DNA of 64,000 nt from Senegalia massiliensis (GCF_009911265.1 NZ_QXXA01000004.1:62001-126000); one strand, 5' to 3'. Shown: positions 34,084 through 44,067, numbered from the stretch's first letter. Notes: generated from the sequence alone by a model not told the origin. Numbers and translations: made by a program.

Positions 34084-36351
34084 TTAATATGACCAGCGAC
34101 CTATAGCAAAAAAATAAGCTTCTGATATTCTATTAAAATCATTTGTAGCCCATATACGCATATCGGATTCAATAGTATCAACGTAGTTTGTTTTAACCGA
34201 AGAAAATACCCTAGCTGCTGTATCTTTATAGACAAAACAACTACTTAAAACAGATGGCTTTTCGATAAAGCTAGCGGGGTAAATCCAAGGTACGTCCGTC
34301 CAATAACCGTCTATGACCTCTGTTCTAGGTGTGGAAGTCACGGAAACGTCGTTCTTAAGGTGCCAGCAAAACTGTATCCCGTTGTTATAACGTATATATT
34401 GACCGTTTGCGTTTTTTCCTGCTTCCTTAACCTTAAGTATGGACTGCCATGGTAGCCATGTTGCGCCCCCGTCTTGCGATACCCTGCTCCATTCCCTGTC
34501 TATTGTATCGACAAAGTTTTGCATTATATGACTGTCTGTCCTTTGTTTTACTGTTAAAATACCATAAGTATAAGGTGAATTTAAAGTTGCAGCATTTGCA
34601 TAATAAAGACCAGAATTAATCTCATTGTTACAATCTTCGGTTAACTCACCCTTACCAGCTTCTGATGTTAGTTTATAAGTTTGTATAGAATTCTTGTCAA
34701 AGTTACCACCGTGCCATATTTCGTGGTAGTTGTTCCCATCTGAATATGTCAAATCAGAACCTTGTATAAGTGTCCTACCTAAAGGACTTGCTAAAATTGC
34801 ATCATAAGTTTGTCCTGTAGTAAGTAATGACATTAATGCACCGCTTAATTTTTTTCCTAATATACCCTTTAAATTTTGAAATTCTAAATTTCCACTAATA
34901 TCACTTGTACCTGATTTATTTACAGCTCCTATATTCTCCGGAGTTATCGGATCGCTACCACCAATTGCATGTCTAGAGTTATGAGCCGTAGGGTTAAAAC
35001 TTGTAGGCTTTCCGGTTATGTTAGCCCAACTTAGTACTAAATCCAGACTTTCACCTTCTGCAGTTTTTACAAAGCTCGTATCTGTGTAAACATATTCACC
35101 CCAGCCACTTAATACAGTTGAATCAGCACTTGCATCTAATACATGGACTTTCATACCTTCGTATTTGTTAGGAATCTGATTTCTTTCTGCAATTGTATTT
35201 ACTACCTTCAAAGGTGTAGATGTTGGAATATGTGCAAGTGGTACTAACCCGTTAGAGTCTAAAGGTGCTACTCCGTCAATTGCTCCTTTTTCTGCTGTTT
35301 TTACATAGTTATTTGGATTAAAATCTTGTCTGTCTATTTCACTTTGTATCCTAATTTCCTCGTTGGCTACTCTTTCAGCTTCACTTAATTCTCGTTGAGA
35401 CTCATTTTCTTTTCTTGCTATTTCATTTTGGTGTCTAATTTGTTCATCTTGTCGTCTTCTACTCTCATATGTTTTTCTTTGAGCTTCTTCTTCTTGTCTA
35501 ACAGCTTCAGATTGCTTTCTAGCATTTTCATTAGATACTCTATCATCCTCATTTTGCTTCCTAGTGTTCTCATCAGTAACTCTCTGATTTTCATTAGTAA
35601 TCCTTGAGTCTTCATTAGATATCCTATCATTTTCATTTTGACTTCTAGTGTTCTCACTAACTTTTCTTTGAGATTCATGCTCCTCTCGTACATACTCATT
35701 ATTTTCTCTAATGGTTTCATTTTGTTTCCTTGTATCTTCATTAGATTTTCTTTGAGTTTCATTCTGTTTTCTAGTTATTTCATTATCCTTTCGTGTGTTT
35801 TCACTTTGTTGTCTTGTATTCTCATTAGTAATTCTTTCAGACTCATTTTGTTCCCTTTGTTGTTCTGCTAATACCCTAGCTTCTTCATTAGATATTCTTT
35901 CCATTTCATGTGCTTCAATTTCACTTAATCTATTTAGCACTTGTATTATTTGGTTAAATTCATTAGAAGACTCAATTGCATTATCATCTCTAATTGTTTC
36001 AATAACTGAAATATTAAAAATAGCTGTAGATAATATAACGCCTTCTGCTTCATCAAATATAGTTAATTCACACTTTACCTCTCCTTCTACAGCTAGAGTT
36101 TGTGTTGTTAAATTAAATTCTACTAATCCATTTTCATCATCTAAGATATTTACTGTATTAAATATCTTAGTTCCATCTGGTTTCTTTGCGTAAAATGAAA
36201 TAGTATTTCCAGTTAATTTTAAAGGTATTCCATCATCACAAATGGTAGCTTGAACAGTTCTACTATTTGTATCATTCTGCTTTGCTTCAACTTTCTTTGT
36301 CATATAGTTGCTTAGATTTTTTACATCTACTGTTATTTTATAAGGCTTCAC
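34084..36351 (-). CDS. Tail fibre / receptor-binding protein with BppU N-terminus, heptad repeats and pyocin-knob-like tip
   Basis: 755 aa. Residues 1-135 resemble the BppU N-terminal baseplate-attachment domain (FYAKKPDGTKIFNTVNILDD). Residues ~155-335 hold about 24 heptads of form xRxxNEx (for example TRKQNET, QRKSNED), a long coiled-coil stalk. A collar follows (AHNSRHAIGGSDPITPENIG), and the C-terminus has a pyocin-knob-like domain (SGLYYANAATLNSPYTYGIL, WSRVSQDGGATWLPWQ). The last part of the gene is visibly richer in G+C than its neighbours, as expected of exchanged receptor-binding tips. Confidence 0.85.
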   Translation of the reverse strand: MKPYKITVDVKNLSNYMTKKVEAKQNDTNSRTVQATICDDGIPLKLTGNTISFYAKKPDGTKIFNTVNILDDENGLVEFNLTTQTLAVEGEVKCELTIFDEAEGVILSTAIFNISVIETIRDDNAIESSNEFNQIIQVLNRLSEIEAHEMERISNEEARVLAEQQREQNESERITNENTRQQSENTRKDNEITRKQNETQRKSNEDTRKQNETIRENNEYVREEHESQRKVSENTRSQNENDRISNEDSRITNENQRVTDENTRKQNEDDRVSNENARKQSEAVRQEEEAQRKTYESRRRQDEQIRHQNEIARKENESQRELSEAERVANEEIRIQSEIDRQDFNPNNYVKTAEKGAIDGVAPLDSNGLVPLAHIPTSTPLKVVNTIAERNQIPNKYEGMKVHVLDASADSTVLSGWGEYVYTDTSFVKTAEGESLDLVLSWANITGKPTSFNPTAHNSRHAIGGSDPITPENIGAVNKSGTSDISGNLEFQNLKGILGKKLSGALMSLLTTGQTYDAILASPLGRTLIQGSDLTYSDGNNYHEIWHGGNFDKNSIQTYKLTSEAGKGELTEDCNNEINSGLYYANAATLNSPYTYGILTVKQRTDSHIMQNFVDTIDREWSRVSQDGGATWLPWQSILKVKEAGKNANGQYIRYNNGIQFCWHLKNDVSVTSTPRTEVIDGYWTDVPWIYPASFIEKPSVLSSCFVYKDTAARVFSSVKTNYVDTIESDMRIWATNDFNRISEAYFFAIGRWSY

Positions 36352-36363
36352 TATATCACCCCT

Positions 36364-36594
36364 TTATAAGTATTTATTTAAGCTGCTTTTATTTTTTAGT
36401 ACTACTTTACTATCTTTAATTTCAAACTGGTGTAAATTTTGAACTATATATTCATCATAATCTACTATAATAAAGTCAAATATTTCTTCATAATCTCTTT
36501 TTTCTTCACCGAACCAATCCATAGATTGCTCTCCAGAACACAATTCCTTAATGCTTCCAGTTCTTTTATTATAAAATATTGTTAACTTCTTCAT
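36364..36594 (-). CDS. Hypothetical phage tail-region protein, 76 aa
   Basis: Starts MKKLTIFYNKRTGSIKELCS; about half beta, half acidic, with FIIVDYDEYIVQNLHQFEI. It lies between the baseplate endopeptidase-like protein and the fibre, with a good ribosome-binding site. Small proteins here are common in Clostridium phages, function unknown. Confidence 0.7.
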   Translation of the reverse strand: MKKLTIFYNKRTGSIKELCSGEQSMDWFGEEKRDYEEIFDFIIVDYDEYIVQNLHQFEIKDSKVVLKNKSSLNKYL

Positions 36595-36603
36595 CTCTAC
36601 CTC

Positions 36604-38664
36604 CTAATATATAGCTATTAACATACCTTGCACTGAGTCAATTACTTTATTATAACTACCATCTAGCTTAACATTAGTTTTGTAAGCTATGATAGGGACT
36701 CTTGCATTTTTATAATCTATAGAGTAATCTGGATGTTGTGTAGCTACTATCCTTTGAATGGAATATTTAACTTGATCTACTACTGGTGGTTGCATACTAT
36801 CAGCTATTGCAAGATATACTGAGAATCTCTTACCTTTAAAAGCATCAGGTAACTGTATCCACCTAGCAGAGCCTGCAGTCCCTTGAATAAAGGTAATTAT
36901 ATCTATTAAATAGTGATAAGTTTTACCACTGCTCCCTACAAACCTTTCTAATCCATCATATCCAATTTTGGTATATGAACCGTCTCTATGTGCATAAGTT
37001 GAATAATCTTTCTTATGCATTGCAATATTATCACCACCACCTATAGTAAAGCTATTACCATCAAATTTATAATGTGTTCCTGTTAAAGGAAATTTACCTG
37101 TATCAAACTTTTGCTGTATCTCAGAATTAATATCATCAGCATAGCTTTTAGAACTTGCTTCTGAATCTGAGATATTATCCTCTATTGTCTTTCCATTGCT
37201 TAATATCATTGTAAATTCATTATCTTGAAATATAATTTTATCCTTAAAGTTAAACTCTCCCGACTCTACATTCCACCAGGATGAATTGTCAGAACTTGAT
37301 ATTATACCAGCCTTAATGAGCCCAGCATTTAAAGTTCCAGTAGTAATAAAGTCTGCCACTATCTTTCCGTCTATTGTCATTGCAAGTCCATAAGGTCCAT
37401 TAATACCAGTACTAGAATAACCTAACCCATTTAAATTCCATCTCCACACATGAGTAGCAGTAGCTGGGTCCTCTGTATCCATTATAAGTAATTCTCCATT
37501 ACGTTTTACTACATAGCCACCTAGAGCACTTGTGAGTAATTGTGTAGCTTCATCAATAGCTTTTTGAAGGTCAGTTTTATTATTTTTTATAGTATTAGAT
37601 ATGTCTTTAAAAGTATTTTCTATTTTACTAAATGAATTGTTTAGATTTTCTTTAAAGCTACCTAATTCCACTTCTGCATTTTTACCTGTCAAATGATTTT
37701 TCTTTATTCTTATTATCTTAGCTTTATAATCAATGCCTAAATCTAAATGTTGACATGTTACAATATCACCTACTTCAACTCTTACTAAATCTTTATATTT
37801 TTTATATTCTACTGTATTTTCAAGTAGTACCATATCAACCTTAATATTAGTTTTAGGTATATCACATTCTGTATTTTCATAGTATTTTAAAGCTGCAGCT
37901 CTTAAATTATTTATAGCCATACTTTCTGTAATACCTTCATCTTCATTAATTTTTATATCTGGAAATTCAACTTCTTCGATATAAGGTTCTCTATAATTAT
38001 TTATGTATTGACTGTCTACATAAATTTCAGGTAATTCTAATCCATCATAACCTTTTGGCCTCATACGTGTAATTAAATCATCATAGTTTTCTTCTACATC
38101 AATATCTTGCATATTCTTTCTATATTTAATAGTAATTCCTACATCTCTACCACGTTGATTTAATATAGATATTTTAAATTTATCTAGCTTTAATTCACCT
38201 TTCCATCTAGTTATAATAGAATCATCACTTATAAAACAATTCACAGGATTTCTATTAATAAAGTATTGAGTATTTAGTCTATCTATATCGCTATAAGCAG
38301 TAAAGTTATGAGGATAATTAGTATTATATAATACATTTTGCATAGCAAATAAACAATTTTTATTATTAGGTCTTATATCTCTTACTTCGTTGTGAATGAG
38401 GTCCCAGAATATATGTCTTGTATAAACAGTTATTCCACTCAGATTTTTTCTTATATTGTATATTCTAAATGGTTGACCATCAGAAAATATTATTCTTTCC
38501 TGATATACTTCTCTCCACTTTTCTTCTTTATCATAAAGGATATCAAACTCTGCAAAAAACTTAGAATTTAATACTTCTTCTCCTTCTGCTCTTATTACAC
38601 TCTTTAATATTCCAAGGCCATTACTTTTAAAATCTATTGCATCTTTTTCAAATAACTTAATCAT
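36604..38664 (-). CDS. Phage minor structural protein / tail-associated (Tal, prophage endopeptidase tail family)
   Basis: ~686 aa. The N-terminal ~370 residues are a Tal-type baseplate hub (IKLFEKDAIDFKSNGLGILK, VDMVLLENTVEYKKYKDLVRVEVGD). A helical linker follows (SKIENTFKDISNTIKNN) and then a region typical of gp58-like fibres (GYVVKRNGELLIMDTEDPAT, INGPYGLAMTIDGKIVADFI). It sits at the tail tip after Dit. The start overlaps the Dit stop as ATGA, with GGGTGA upstream, so I moved it four codons in from the longest frame. Confidence 0.85.
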   Translation of the reverse strand: MIKLFEKDAIDFKSNGLGILKSVIRAEGEEVLNSKFFAEFDILYDKEEKWREVYQERIIFSDGQPFRIYNIRKNLSGITVYTRHIFWDLIHNEVRDIRPNNKNCLFAMQNVLYNTNYPHNFTAYSDIDRLNTQYFINRNPVNCFISDDSIITRWKGELKLDKFKISILNQRGRDVGITIKYRKNMQDIDVEENYDDLITRMRPKGYDGLELPEIYVDSQYINNYREPYIEEVEFPDIKINEDEGITESMAINNLRAAALKYYENTECDIPKTNIKVDMVLLENTVEYKKYKDLVRVEVGDIVTCQHLDLGIDYKAKIIRIKKNHLTGKNAEVELGSFKENLNNSFSKIENTFKDISNTIKNNKTDLQKAIDEATQLLTSALGGYVVKRNGELLIMDTEDPATATHVWRWNLNGLGYSSTGINGPYGLAMTIDGKIVADFITTGTLNAGLIKAGIISSSDNSSWWNVESGEFNFKDKIIFQDNEFTMILSNGKTIEDNISDSEASSKSYADDINSEIQQKFDTGKFPLTGTHYKFDGNSFTIGGGDNIAMHKKDYSTYAHRDGSYTKIGYDGLERFVGSSGKTYHYLIDIITFIQGTAGSARWIQLPDAFKGKRFSVYLAIADSMQPPVVDQVKYSIQRIVATQHPDYSIDYKNARVPIIAYKTNVKLDGSYNKVIDSVQGMLIAIY

Positions 38665-39347
38665 AGCATCACCCAATTAGGTTTAATTTCAATTTTATTT
38701 ACATTTCCAGTCCAGGATATATTATTTTCTCCTACATCCAAGATAGGAAATTCACCTTGCATATCATCATTTAGATTACTTGTCATATCATTATAAGCTT
38801 CTTCTATTTCACTATTTAAAGTAATGTCACTAAGTATATCAGTTAATATTATTTTTCTATTATTTATAGTTAATTCTATACTTCCAGTTCCATACACTTT
38901 AAAGATAGGAGCACTTTTATAATTACCTGGATTATATATTGTAGTAGCTTCAGTTATTTGTAAATCATTAGAATTAAGTAAATAACCTTCTGGTTGACAA
39001 TAGAAATGTATATCAAAGGTCTTCTTGTTTCTAATAAGCCTGTTAAAATCTATCTGATTTATTATTCTTGCTTTGAAATATCTATTTTTATCATTAGAAA
39101 ACAGTACCTCACCTTCACCAGATAACCATTCTTGCATTTGTGGTATTATGTTGTAATTCATAGCAGTACAACGGGTTACTTTTAATATAGGTTCATATGA
39201 TTCATCATCTATTGTTAAATATCCATTTCTACCTGGCACTTGAACAGTTTCAACCCTTCTAACTGGAAATGTAATAGGAGGTAAATTGTTTACTATAATA
39301 TCAAATTCTTTTGAACTTTTATTTTTAAATATAAAATATGGTTTCAT
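38661..39347 (-). CDS. Distal tail protein Dit (siphovirus tail component)
   Basis: 228 aa, Sipho_tail/Dit family. N-terminal TFPVRRVETVQVPGRNGYL and the middle KTFDIHFYCQPEGYLL are typical of the ring-forming N-terminal domain; the C-terminal half is a galectin-like fold (INNRKIILTDI, NNISWTGNVNKIEI). It joins tail tube to baseplate. It abuts the tape-measure gene and overlaps the Tal gene. Confidence 0.88.
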   Translation of the reverse strand: MKPYFIFKNKSSKEFDIIVNNLPPITFPVRRVETVQVPGRNGYLTIDDESYEPILKVTRCTAMNYNIIPQMQEWLSGEGEVLFSNDKNRYFKARIINQIDFNRLIRNKKTFDIHFYCQPEGYLLNSNDLQITEATTIYNPGNYKSAPIFKVYGTGSIELTINNRKIILTDILSDITLNSEIEEAYNDMTSNLNDDMQGEFPILDVGENNISWTGNVNKIEIKPNWVML

Positions 39348-42300
39348 TATTTTACCCCCATTCCAAAATCATAATTAGTCTTATTTCTTTGAATTTCTTC
39401 ACTTATAATTGGTGCTATACCTTCTCCTATAGCTCTATTATTCATTACCATAGTAAATGGTTTAGATATGCTAGAAAGTGTATCATTTAACCCATTTATC
39501 ATTTGTTTAGATACTTCAATAGCAGTTTTCTTCGCAATATCACTTGCCATTTGTTCACTGCTTGCATTAGTTCTTATTTTTGTTCCGGCAGGTAGGTCCA
39601 TCATTTCATATCCCTTTTCATTCACAGTTGCAAGTCCTGGTAGTGCATTTGTTGTACCTAGAGCATATCCTCTATTAGATCCATAACCCCCACTATAGCT
39701 ACCTGGTTTATGTCCAGATAAATATTTAGTTTTATGGAAGGTAGTAACAGTTGTGGATTTAGATTTTGGATTCCAACTACCCCACCATCTTTTTATTTTA
39801 TCCCAATTACTTAATACTTTACCGGTATTGTGGTCTACATTGTTTGTAAGACCTCCATAAGCACGCTCTAACTTAGATATACCTTCATCTTTTGTTTTTT
39901 GTGCACTATCTCTAACACCTTCATACTGTTTATTAGCTTCTTCTATTATTTTATCTGCTTTATCGGCGAATTTTCCACCTTCGAGTTTTCTAAGTTCTTC
40001 AGCTCGTCTTACTATATCATCTCTTTGTTGTCCTGCTTTTTCAACTGTTTCTTTTCTTTGTTTCTCCATTTGACCTATCGTATCTCCTACCATTTCAGCA
40101 GTTACTCTAGTATTACTATTTTTAAGTCTGTTCATTATAACTCCTTGTTCAACTTCATTCTGAGTCATTGTTTGAACTGCTTGGTTTTTCATTTCATTTA
40201 TTATTTCATTTATTCTTACTTGTTGTTCAGAAGTAATTGTACCCCCATTATCCCGAATTTCTCCATAAATCCTTAAAAGTTCTTCTTTTAATTCTTCTGT
40301 TTTTATAACTCTTTCTTTGTGCCCGACTTCTACAGATTTTAATATCTCAGCTTGTTCTTCAGTTGTAAGAACAGTAGTATTTATAAACATTTCTTGATAA
40401 TCTTCTATAACATCATTTTTTTGTTTGTCTGATGCAGTAATTATACTAGTAACCATTTCTTGAGTTAACCTATCTAATGCTCCTGTACCTTGTGCAGATG
40501 TATCATAGAGACCTGTATACATATCATGTGTAATCTGTTGTAACTGATCTGACTTCTCTAAATATGATGATATTTGTTTTTGTGTTTCTTCTGATATTTT
40601 AATTGTTGTTGCCTCAACACTTCCTTGAATTGCTCCATTACTATCTCTAACTACATCTTTACTATATACAACTGCATCAGAAAATAAATCAACTTCCGGA
40701 ATCACTTCTTCATTTAATCCTTTGTATAAACCATATCCAGCAAGACCTATTGCACCTATTGCAGCAGCATATGGAGCAGCAGTTGTTATTATTCCTCCAA
40801 GTCCAGTAGACAACGCTCCAAGACCTGTAGCTCCTCCTGCAGTTCCAGCAGCAGTACCAAGACCAGATGTTGCAGCAGTAAGTCCGGCTTTACCAGCTAG
40901 CATTCCAGCTACCTTACTCCCCCCTTTAAAGAGATACCCTAATCCTTTTGTAAGTCCTCCTGTTACACTTAATACTGGTCCCATTGCAGCTGATAGCATT
41001 GCCATTTTAATTATATTTTTCTGTGTAGCAGGGTCTAGTTCATTGAATTTATCTACCATACCTTGAACTATCTCTAAAGAATCTTTTACAACTGGGAGTA
41101 AATCTTGTCCTATACCTCTAGCAAGTTCCATTATTTGATTTTTAGTTATCTTTGCTTGACTCTCTGTAGTTTTATATTTTTGATTTGCTTCATTTGTTAA
41201 AGCTGTGTTTTCTTCCCAAGCTTTTGAACCTCTATTTATAGCATCTTTAAATATATCAGATGCTTCTGATGCTCTTAAAAGCGAATCCCTTACTCTTATT
41301 TCACTTAGATCTAAATCAGACAATACTTTAGCTTTATTATCTAATTTTCCTAAACCTTCTATAAATGCTATTATTGCTCCTGCTGCATCCTCTTCAAATC
41401 CTTTTTTAAATTCCTTTGTAGTCATGCCTGCAATGTTAGCAAACCCTCTCAATTTGTTGCTATTAGTTTGAATCGCCATTTGCATTTCTAGCATTATCTT
41501 AGAAAAAGAAGAACCTCCAGCTTGTGCTTCTATACCCACAGATGATAAACCCGTAGCAAGTGCCAATATTTCTGATTCTGTCAAGTCAATTTGTTTACCA
41601 GCACCAGCGAGTCTTAAAGACATTTCTAATATATCAGCTTCAGTTGTAGAAAAATTATTTCCTAAATCTACAATAGTTGAGCCTAATCTATCATAATCTT
41701 TTTCACTCATTTGCACTATATTTGCAAATTTAGCTAATTTTTGAGCACCTTCTTCTCCTACAATGTTTGTAGAATTAGCAAGGTCTATCATAACCTTTGA
41801 AAATTTAGATATATTTTCTGTTTGTATTCCTAGTTGACCTGCAGCAGCTGCAACTTCACTTATTTCATGAGTAGTAGAAGGGATTTCTTTTGACATATCT
41901 ATTATTTCTTTTTTAAGTTTTCCCATTTGTTCAGTTGTTCCATCAACTGTTTTTTCAACTGCTGTAAAACTAGATTCAAATTTGACTGCTTCATTTACTG
42001 CTAATGCTCCCATTGCCATTATAGGTAGTGTTACATACCTATTTAAATTACTACCGGCTCTTTGCATTCCATCACCGGCTTTTATCATAGTATTTCCTGT
42101 TTTCCTTAAAGTTTCAGATGCTTGATTCCAGCGACTCTGATGTAAAAGCAATTCTTGATTAGTTCTCTTTAATTCACCTTGTACTTTAGCAAGCTTACCC
42201 TCTGTTTTGTTCATTTCTGTATTATAATAATTTACTCTATCTACATTCTTTCTTACTACTCTTTCTTGTTCTTTATATTCTGCATTAACACTGTCAAGTT

Positions 42301-42679
42301 TACTTCTTAAGTCTTGAGCTTGGGAGCTTTCTTTTCCATATACCTTTACTGCTTCTTTATATTCATTATTAAGTTTTTCTTTTGTAACTCTCATTGCATC
42401 AAGTTTATTTTTATTGTCTTGAGCTTTTTTACTAGCTTTATCCATACTTGTAGCATATAAAGAAATTTTATCTTTTAAGGTAGTAACTTGTTTTTCAAGT
42501 CCTGATTGTTTAAATGTAAGATCTTTTGTATTAGATCCGAAAGCTTTCATTCTTTCGCCGGCTGTTTTTATTTCACTTTGAGTGAGTTTATATTGTTGAT
42601 TTATTGATTTTAATTTTCTATTATGATCTGAATCACCTATTGTAAATATTGTACTGACACGTCTTAATACATCACTCAT
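39347..42679 (-). CDS. Phage tail tape measure protein
   Basis: 1,110 aa. N-terminal coiled coil (about residues 15-190; repeated KAxxKxxD/E helices), then the TP901 core (EVAAAAGQLGIQTENI, GSSFSKIMLEMQMAI, ASDIFKDAINRGSKAW), a Gly/Ala-rich hydrophobic region (about 555-650), another coiled coil (about 780-960), and a C-terminal domain with NEKGYEMMDLPAGTKI, the phage tail C-terminal motif. Its length sets tail length; ~1,100 residues predicts a tail of roughly 150-170 nm by the usual 0.15 nm per residue rule. Confidence 0.93.
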   Translation of the reverse strand: MSDVLRRVSTIFTIGDSDHNRKLKSINQQYKLTQSEIKTAGERMKAFGSNTKDLTFKQSGLEKQVTTLKDKISLYATSMDKASKKAQDNKNKLDAMRVTKEKLNNEYKEAVKVYGKESSQAQDLRSKLDSVNAEYKEQERVVRKNVDRVNYYNTEMNKTEGKLAKVQGELKRTNQELLLHQSRWNQASETLRKTGNTMIKAGDGMQRAGSNLNRYVTLPIMAMGALAVNEAVKFESSFTAVEKTVDGTTEQMGKLKKEIIDMSKEIPSTTHEISEVAAAAGQLGIQTENISKFSKVMIDLANSTNIVGEEGAQKLAKFANIVQMSEKDYDRLGSTIVDLGNNFSTTEADILEMSLRLAGAGKQIDLTESEILALATGLSSVGIEAQAGGSSFSKIMLEMQMAIQTNSNKLRGFANIAGMTTKEFKKGFEEDAAGAIIAFIEGLGKLDNKAKVLSDLDLSEIRVRDSLLRASEASDIFKDAINRGSKAWEENTALTNEANQKYKTTESQAKITKNQIMELARGIGQDLLPVVKDSLEIVQGMVDKFNELDPATQKNIIKMAMLSAAMGPVLSVTGGLTKGLGYLFKGGSKVAGMLAGKAGLTAATSGLGTAAGTAGGATGLGALSTGLGGIITTAAPYAAAIGAIGLAGYGLYKGLNEEVIPEVDLFSDAVVYSKDVVRDSNGAIQGSVEATTIKISEETQKQISSYLEKSDQLQQITHDMYTGLYDTSAQGTGALDRLTQEMVTSIITASDKQKNDVIEDYQEMFINTTVLTTEEQAEILKSVEVGHKERVIKTEELKEELLRIYGEIRDNGGTITSEQQVRINEIINEMKNQAVQTMTQNEVEQGVIMNRLKNSNTRVTAEMVGDTIGQMEKQRKETVEKAGQQRDDIVRRAEELRKLEGGKFADKADKIIEEANKQYEGVRDSAQKTKDEGISKLERAYGGLTNNVDHNTGKVLSNWDKIKRWWGSWNPKSKSTTVTTFHKTKYLSGHKPGSYSGGYGSNRGYALGTTNALPGLATVNEKGYEMMDLPAGTKIRTNASSEQMASDIAKKTAIEVSKQMINGLNDTLSSISKPFTMVMNNRAIGEGIAPIISEEIQRNKTNYDFGMGVK

Positions 42680-42690
42680 TTAACCACCTC

Positions 42691-43307
42691 CTAGCTTTTT
42701 AAGTCTGAAAAGCTTTCTATTTCTTCAAATGCACTTTCTTTTGAATCTTCACCATACAATTTATTTAAGATTTCAGATGCAACTTGTCTTAATCTATTAG
42801 TTTCACATTTATCTTTTAGATCTATTAGAATTTTCATTTGTCTTAAAGTCATCCTAAAAAATCTATCTTCTTCTATCCCCAGCTCAAAAACTGCAAAATA
42901 ATAATAATAATCTAAATTAAAATCTCTTTTTAATCCTTCTTTTCCTTTACTTTGTCTAGAGTTTTTTTTAGTAGCTCATCAAATTCTTCTTCCTTAAACT
43001 CTGAATCAGACATTAATTCTTTATTTATTAGATCATTTGTAATACCTGCAAGCATTGTTACATTTTGATGGTTAATTTCAAAAGAATTAATTATTTGCTC
43101 TTCTGTTAATTCTACATCTGCCATACATCTAACTATTTTAGGTAATACAGATAAATCATTATTACTTGTTAAAGCATAAATTAGAATAAAAGCGTTACCG
43201 TATTCTTTGTGCATCTTAATTAATGCCTTAAAATCTAACCTAAATGTTACTTCTTCTTCTATACCTTCTATTTTAGCTTTATACTGTTTTACTTCATTTA
43301 CTAACAT
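42691..43307 (-). CDS. Tail assembly chaperone GT fusion, expressed by -1 frameshift
   Basis: The upstream chaperone frame (G) continues, after slippage at A AAA AAA (42963-42969), into an open -1 frame with no stop until 42691. The extension after slippage runs NSRQSKGKEGLKRDFNLDYY and ends SFSDLKS, making a ~205-aa product. The slippery heptamer has exactly the phase needed (CTA AAA AAA ACT in the zero frame). This is the standard arrangement of gpG/gpGT chaperones between the tail tube and tape-measure genes. Confidence 0.75.
42930..43307 (-). CDS. Tail assembly chaperone G
   Basis: 125 aa. Starts MLVNEVKQYKAKIEGIEEEV and shows the family-type VTFRLDFKALIKMHKEYGNAF; the C-terminus is acidic, ending KTLDKVKEKKD. 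It coats the tape-measure protein before tube assembly. It is encoded after the major tail protein. The -1 frame downstream gives the GT form. Confidence 0.82.
   Translation of the reverse strand: MLVNEVKQYKAKIEGIEEEVTFRLDFKALIKMHKEYGNAFILIYALTSNNDLSVLPKIVRCMADVELTEEQIINSFEINHQNVTMLAGITNDLINKELMSDSEFKEEEFDELLKKTLDKVKEKKD
42963..42969 (-). promoter_or_regulatory. Programmed -1 ribosomal frameshift site (A AAA AAA)
   Basis: Eight A residues on the minus strand give the heptamer A AAA AAA in the correct zero-frame phase. The zero-frame stop follows ~30 nt later. I see no obvious strong stimulatory hairpin directly downstream. Confidence 0.7.
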
Positions 43308-43321
43308 ATTATCCCTCCAAT

Positions 43322-43352
43322 AATAAAAGAGAGGCTATTTGCCCCTCTTATT
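43322..43352 (-). terminator. Hairpin after the major tail protein gene (possible partial terminator)
   Basis: Imperfect stem AATAAAAGAGAGGC/GCCCCTCTTATT with loop TATTT, followed on the minus strand by TTTTATTATT. It covers the tail-tube stop codon. It may reduce transcription into the chaperone and tape-measure genes. Confidence 0.5.
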
Positions 43353-44067
43353 GTGCTCCTAATATTGTAGTTATTAATTCTTCATAAGTTTTTGTTTCCG
43401 GTGTATCTATTTCTAACTGTGTAGCTATAGACTGTAATTCTACAAGTGATTTTTCTCTTAATTGTGCATCTGTATATAAAGCAAGACCTACTGTAGGTAA
43501 TGTAATAGTGTTTCCTTCTCCCCAAATACCATCATGAACAGATTGGTCGAATCCAGGGGAATTACTTCTCACTACATGGTCCATATCTCCACGTTCGTTG
43601 TGAATAAATTGTCCTACTAGTGTTTTAGTTTGATATTCTACTCCACCTTCACGTGTTTTTGCTTTATCCTCTAATTTAGAAAATTTACCTTTAAATAAAG
43701 TCACGTATTCCATCACTCCATTTGTAAGTTTTTTCTCATACATTAGAGCAACATATGGAGCTTCATCTCCTCTGTTTCCTATTACTCCACCATCTGTTGT
43801 ACGTTTTTTCCCTAGCAGAAACATTTCATCTTCTGCTGTCATATCTGTTCTATCAAGTGATACCTCTGTTACTCCTGGTTCACTGTCTGTGTCCCAAACT
43901 GTACCTTCTGCATAGATTTGACCACTTTCTGATGTAGGCGTTACTGTTATTTCTCTGAGTCCTTCTAAATATCTAGTAGGCTCATAAGTTGCATCTGTCT
44001 CCGTATCTGCTAAAAGTCTTGCTGCATATAATTTACCTATATTTTTAATTACATATTTTTTGCTCAT
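43348..44067 (-). CDS. Major tail (tube) protein, phi13 family
   Basis: 239 aa. Signatures YEPTRYLEGLREITVTPTSE, TVWDTDSEPGVTEVSLDRTD and APYVALMYEKKLTNGVMEYV match the phi13-type major tail protein. The last ~40 residues (LALYTDAQLREKSLVELQSI) form a small helical appendage. It forms the tail tube. The gene overlaps the preceding tail-completion gene by 4 nt and ends in a hairpin. Confidence 0.92.
   Translation of the reverse strand: MSKKYVIKNIGKLYAARLLADTETDATYEPTRYLEGLREITVTPTSESGQIYAEGTVWDTDSEPGVTEVSLDRTDMTAEDEMFLLGKKRTTDGGVIGNRGDEAPYVALMYEKKLTNGVMEYVTLFKGKFSKLEDKAKTREGGVEYQTKTLVGQFIHNERGDMDHVVRSNSPGFDQSVHDGIWGEGNTITLPTVGLALYTDAQLREKSLVELQSIATQLEIDTPETKTYEELITTILGAQ

Noticed and set aside
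35395-36193. Several overlapping open frames opposite the tail-fibre stalk
   Set aside because: The 21-bp heptad repeat lacks stop codons in other frames; these frames are low-complexity mirrors of the repeat.
40722-41066. Pro/Ala-rich frame opposite the tape measure gene
   Set aside because: It mirrors the Gly/Ala-rich hydrophobic stretch of the tape measure protein and has no translation signals.
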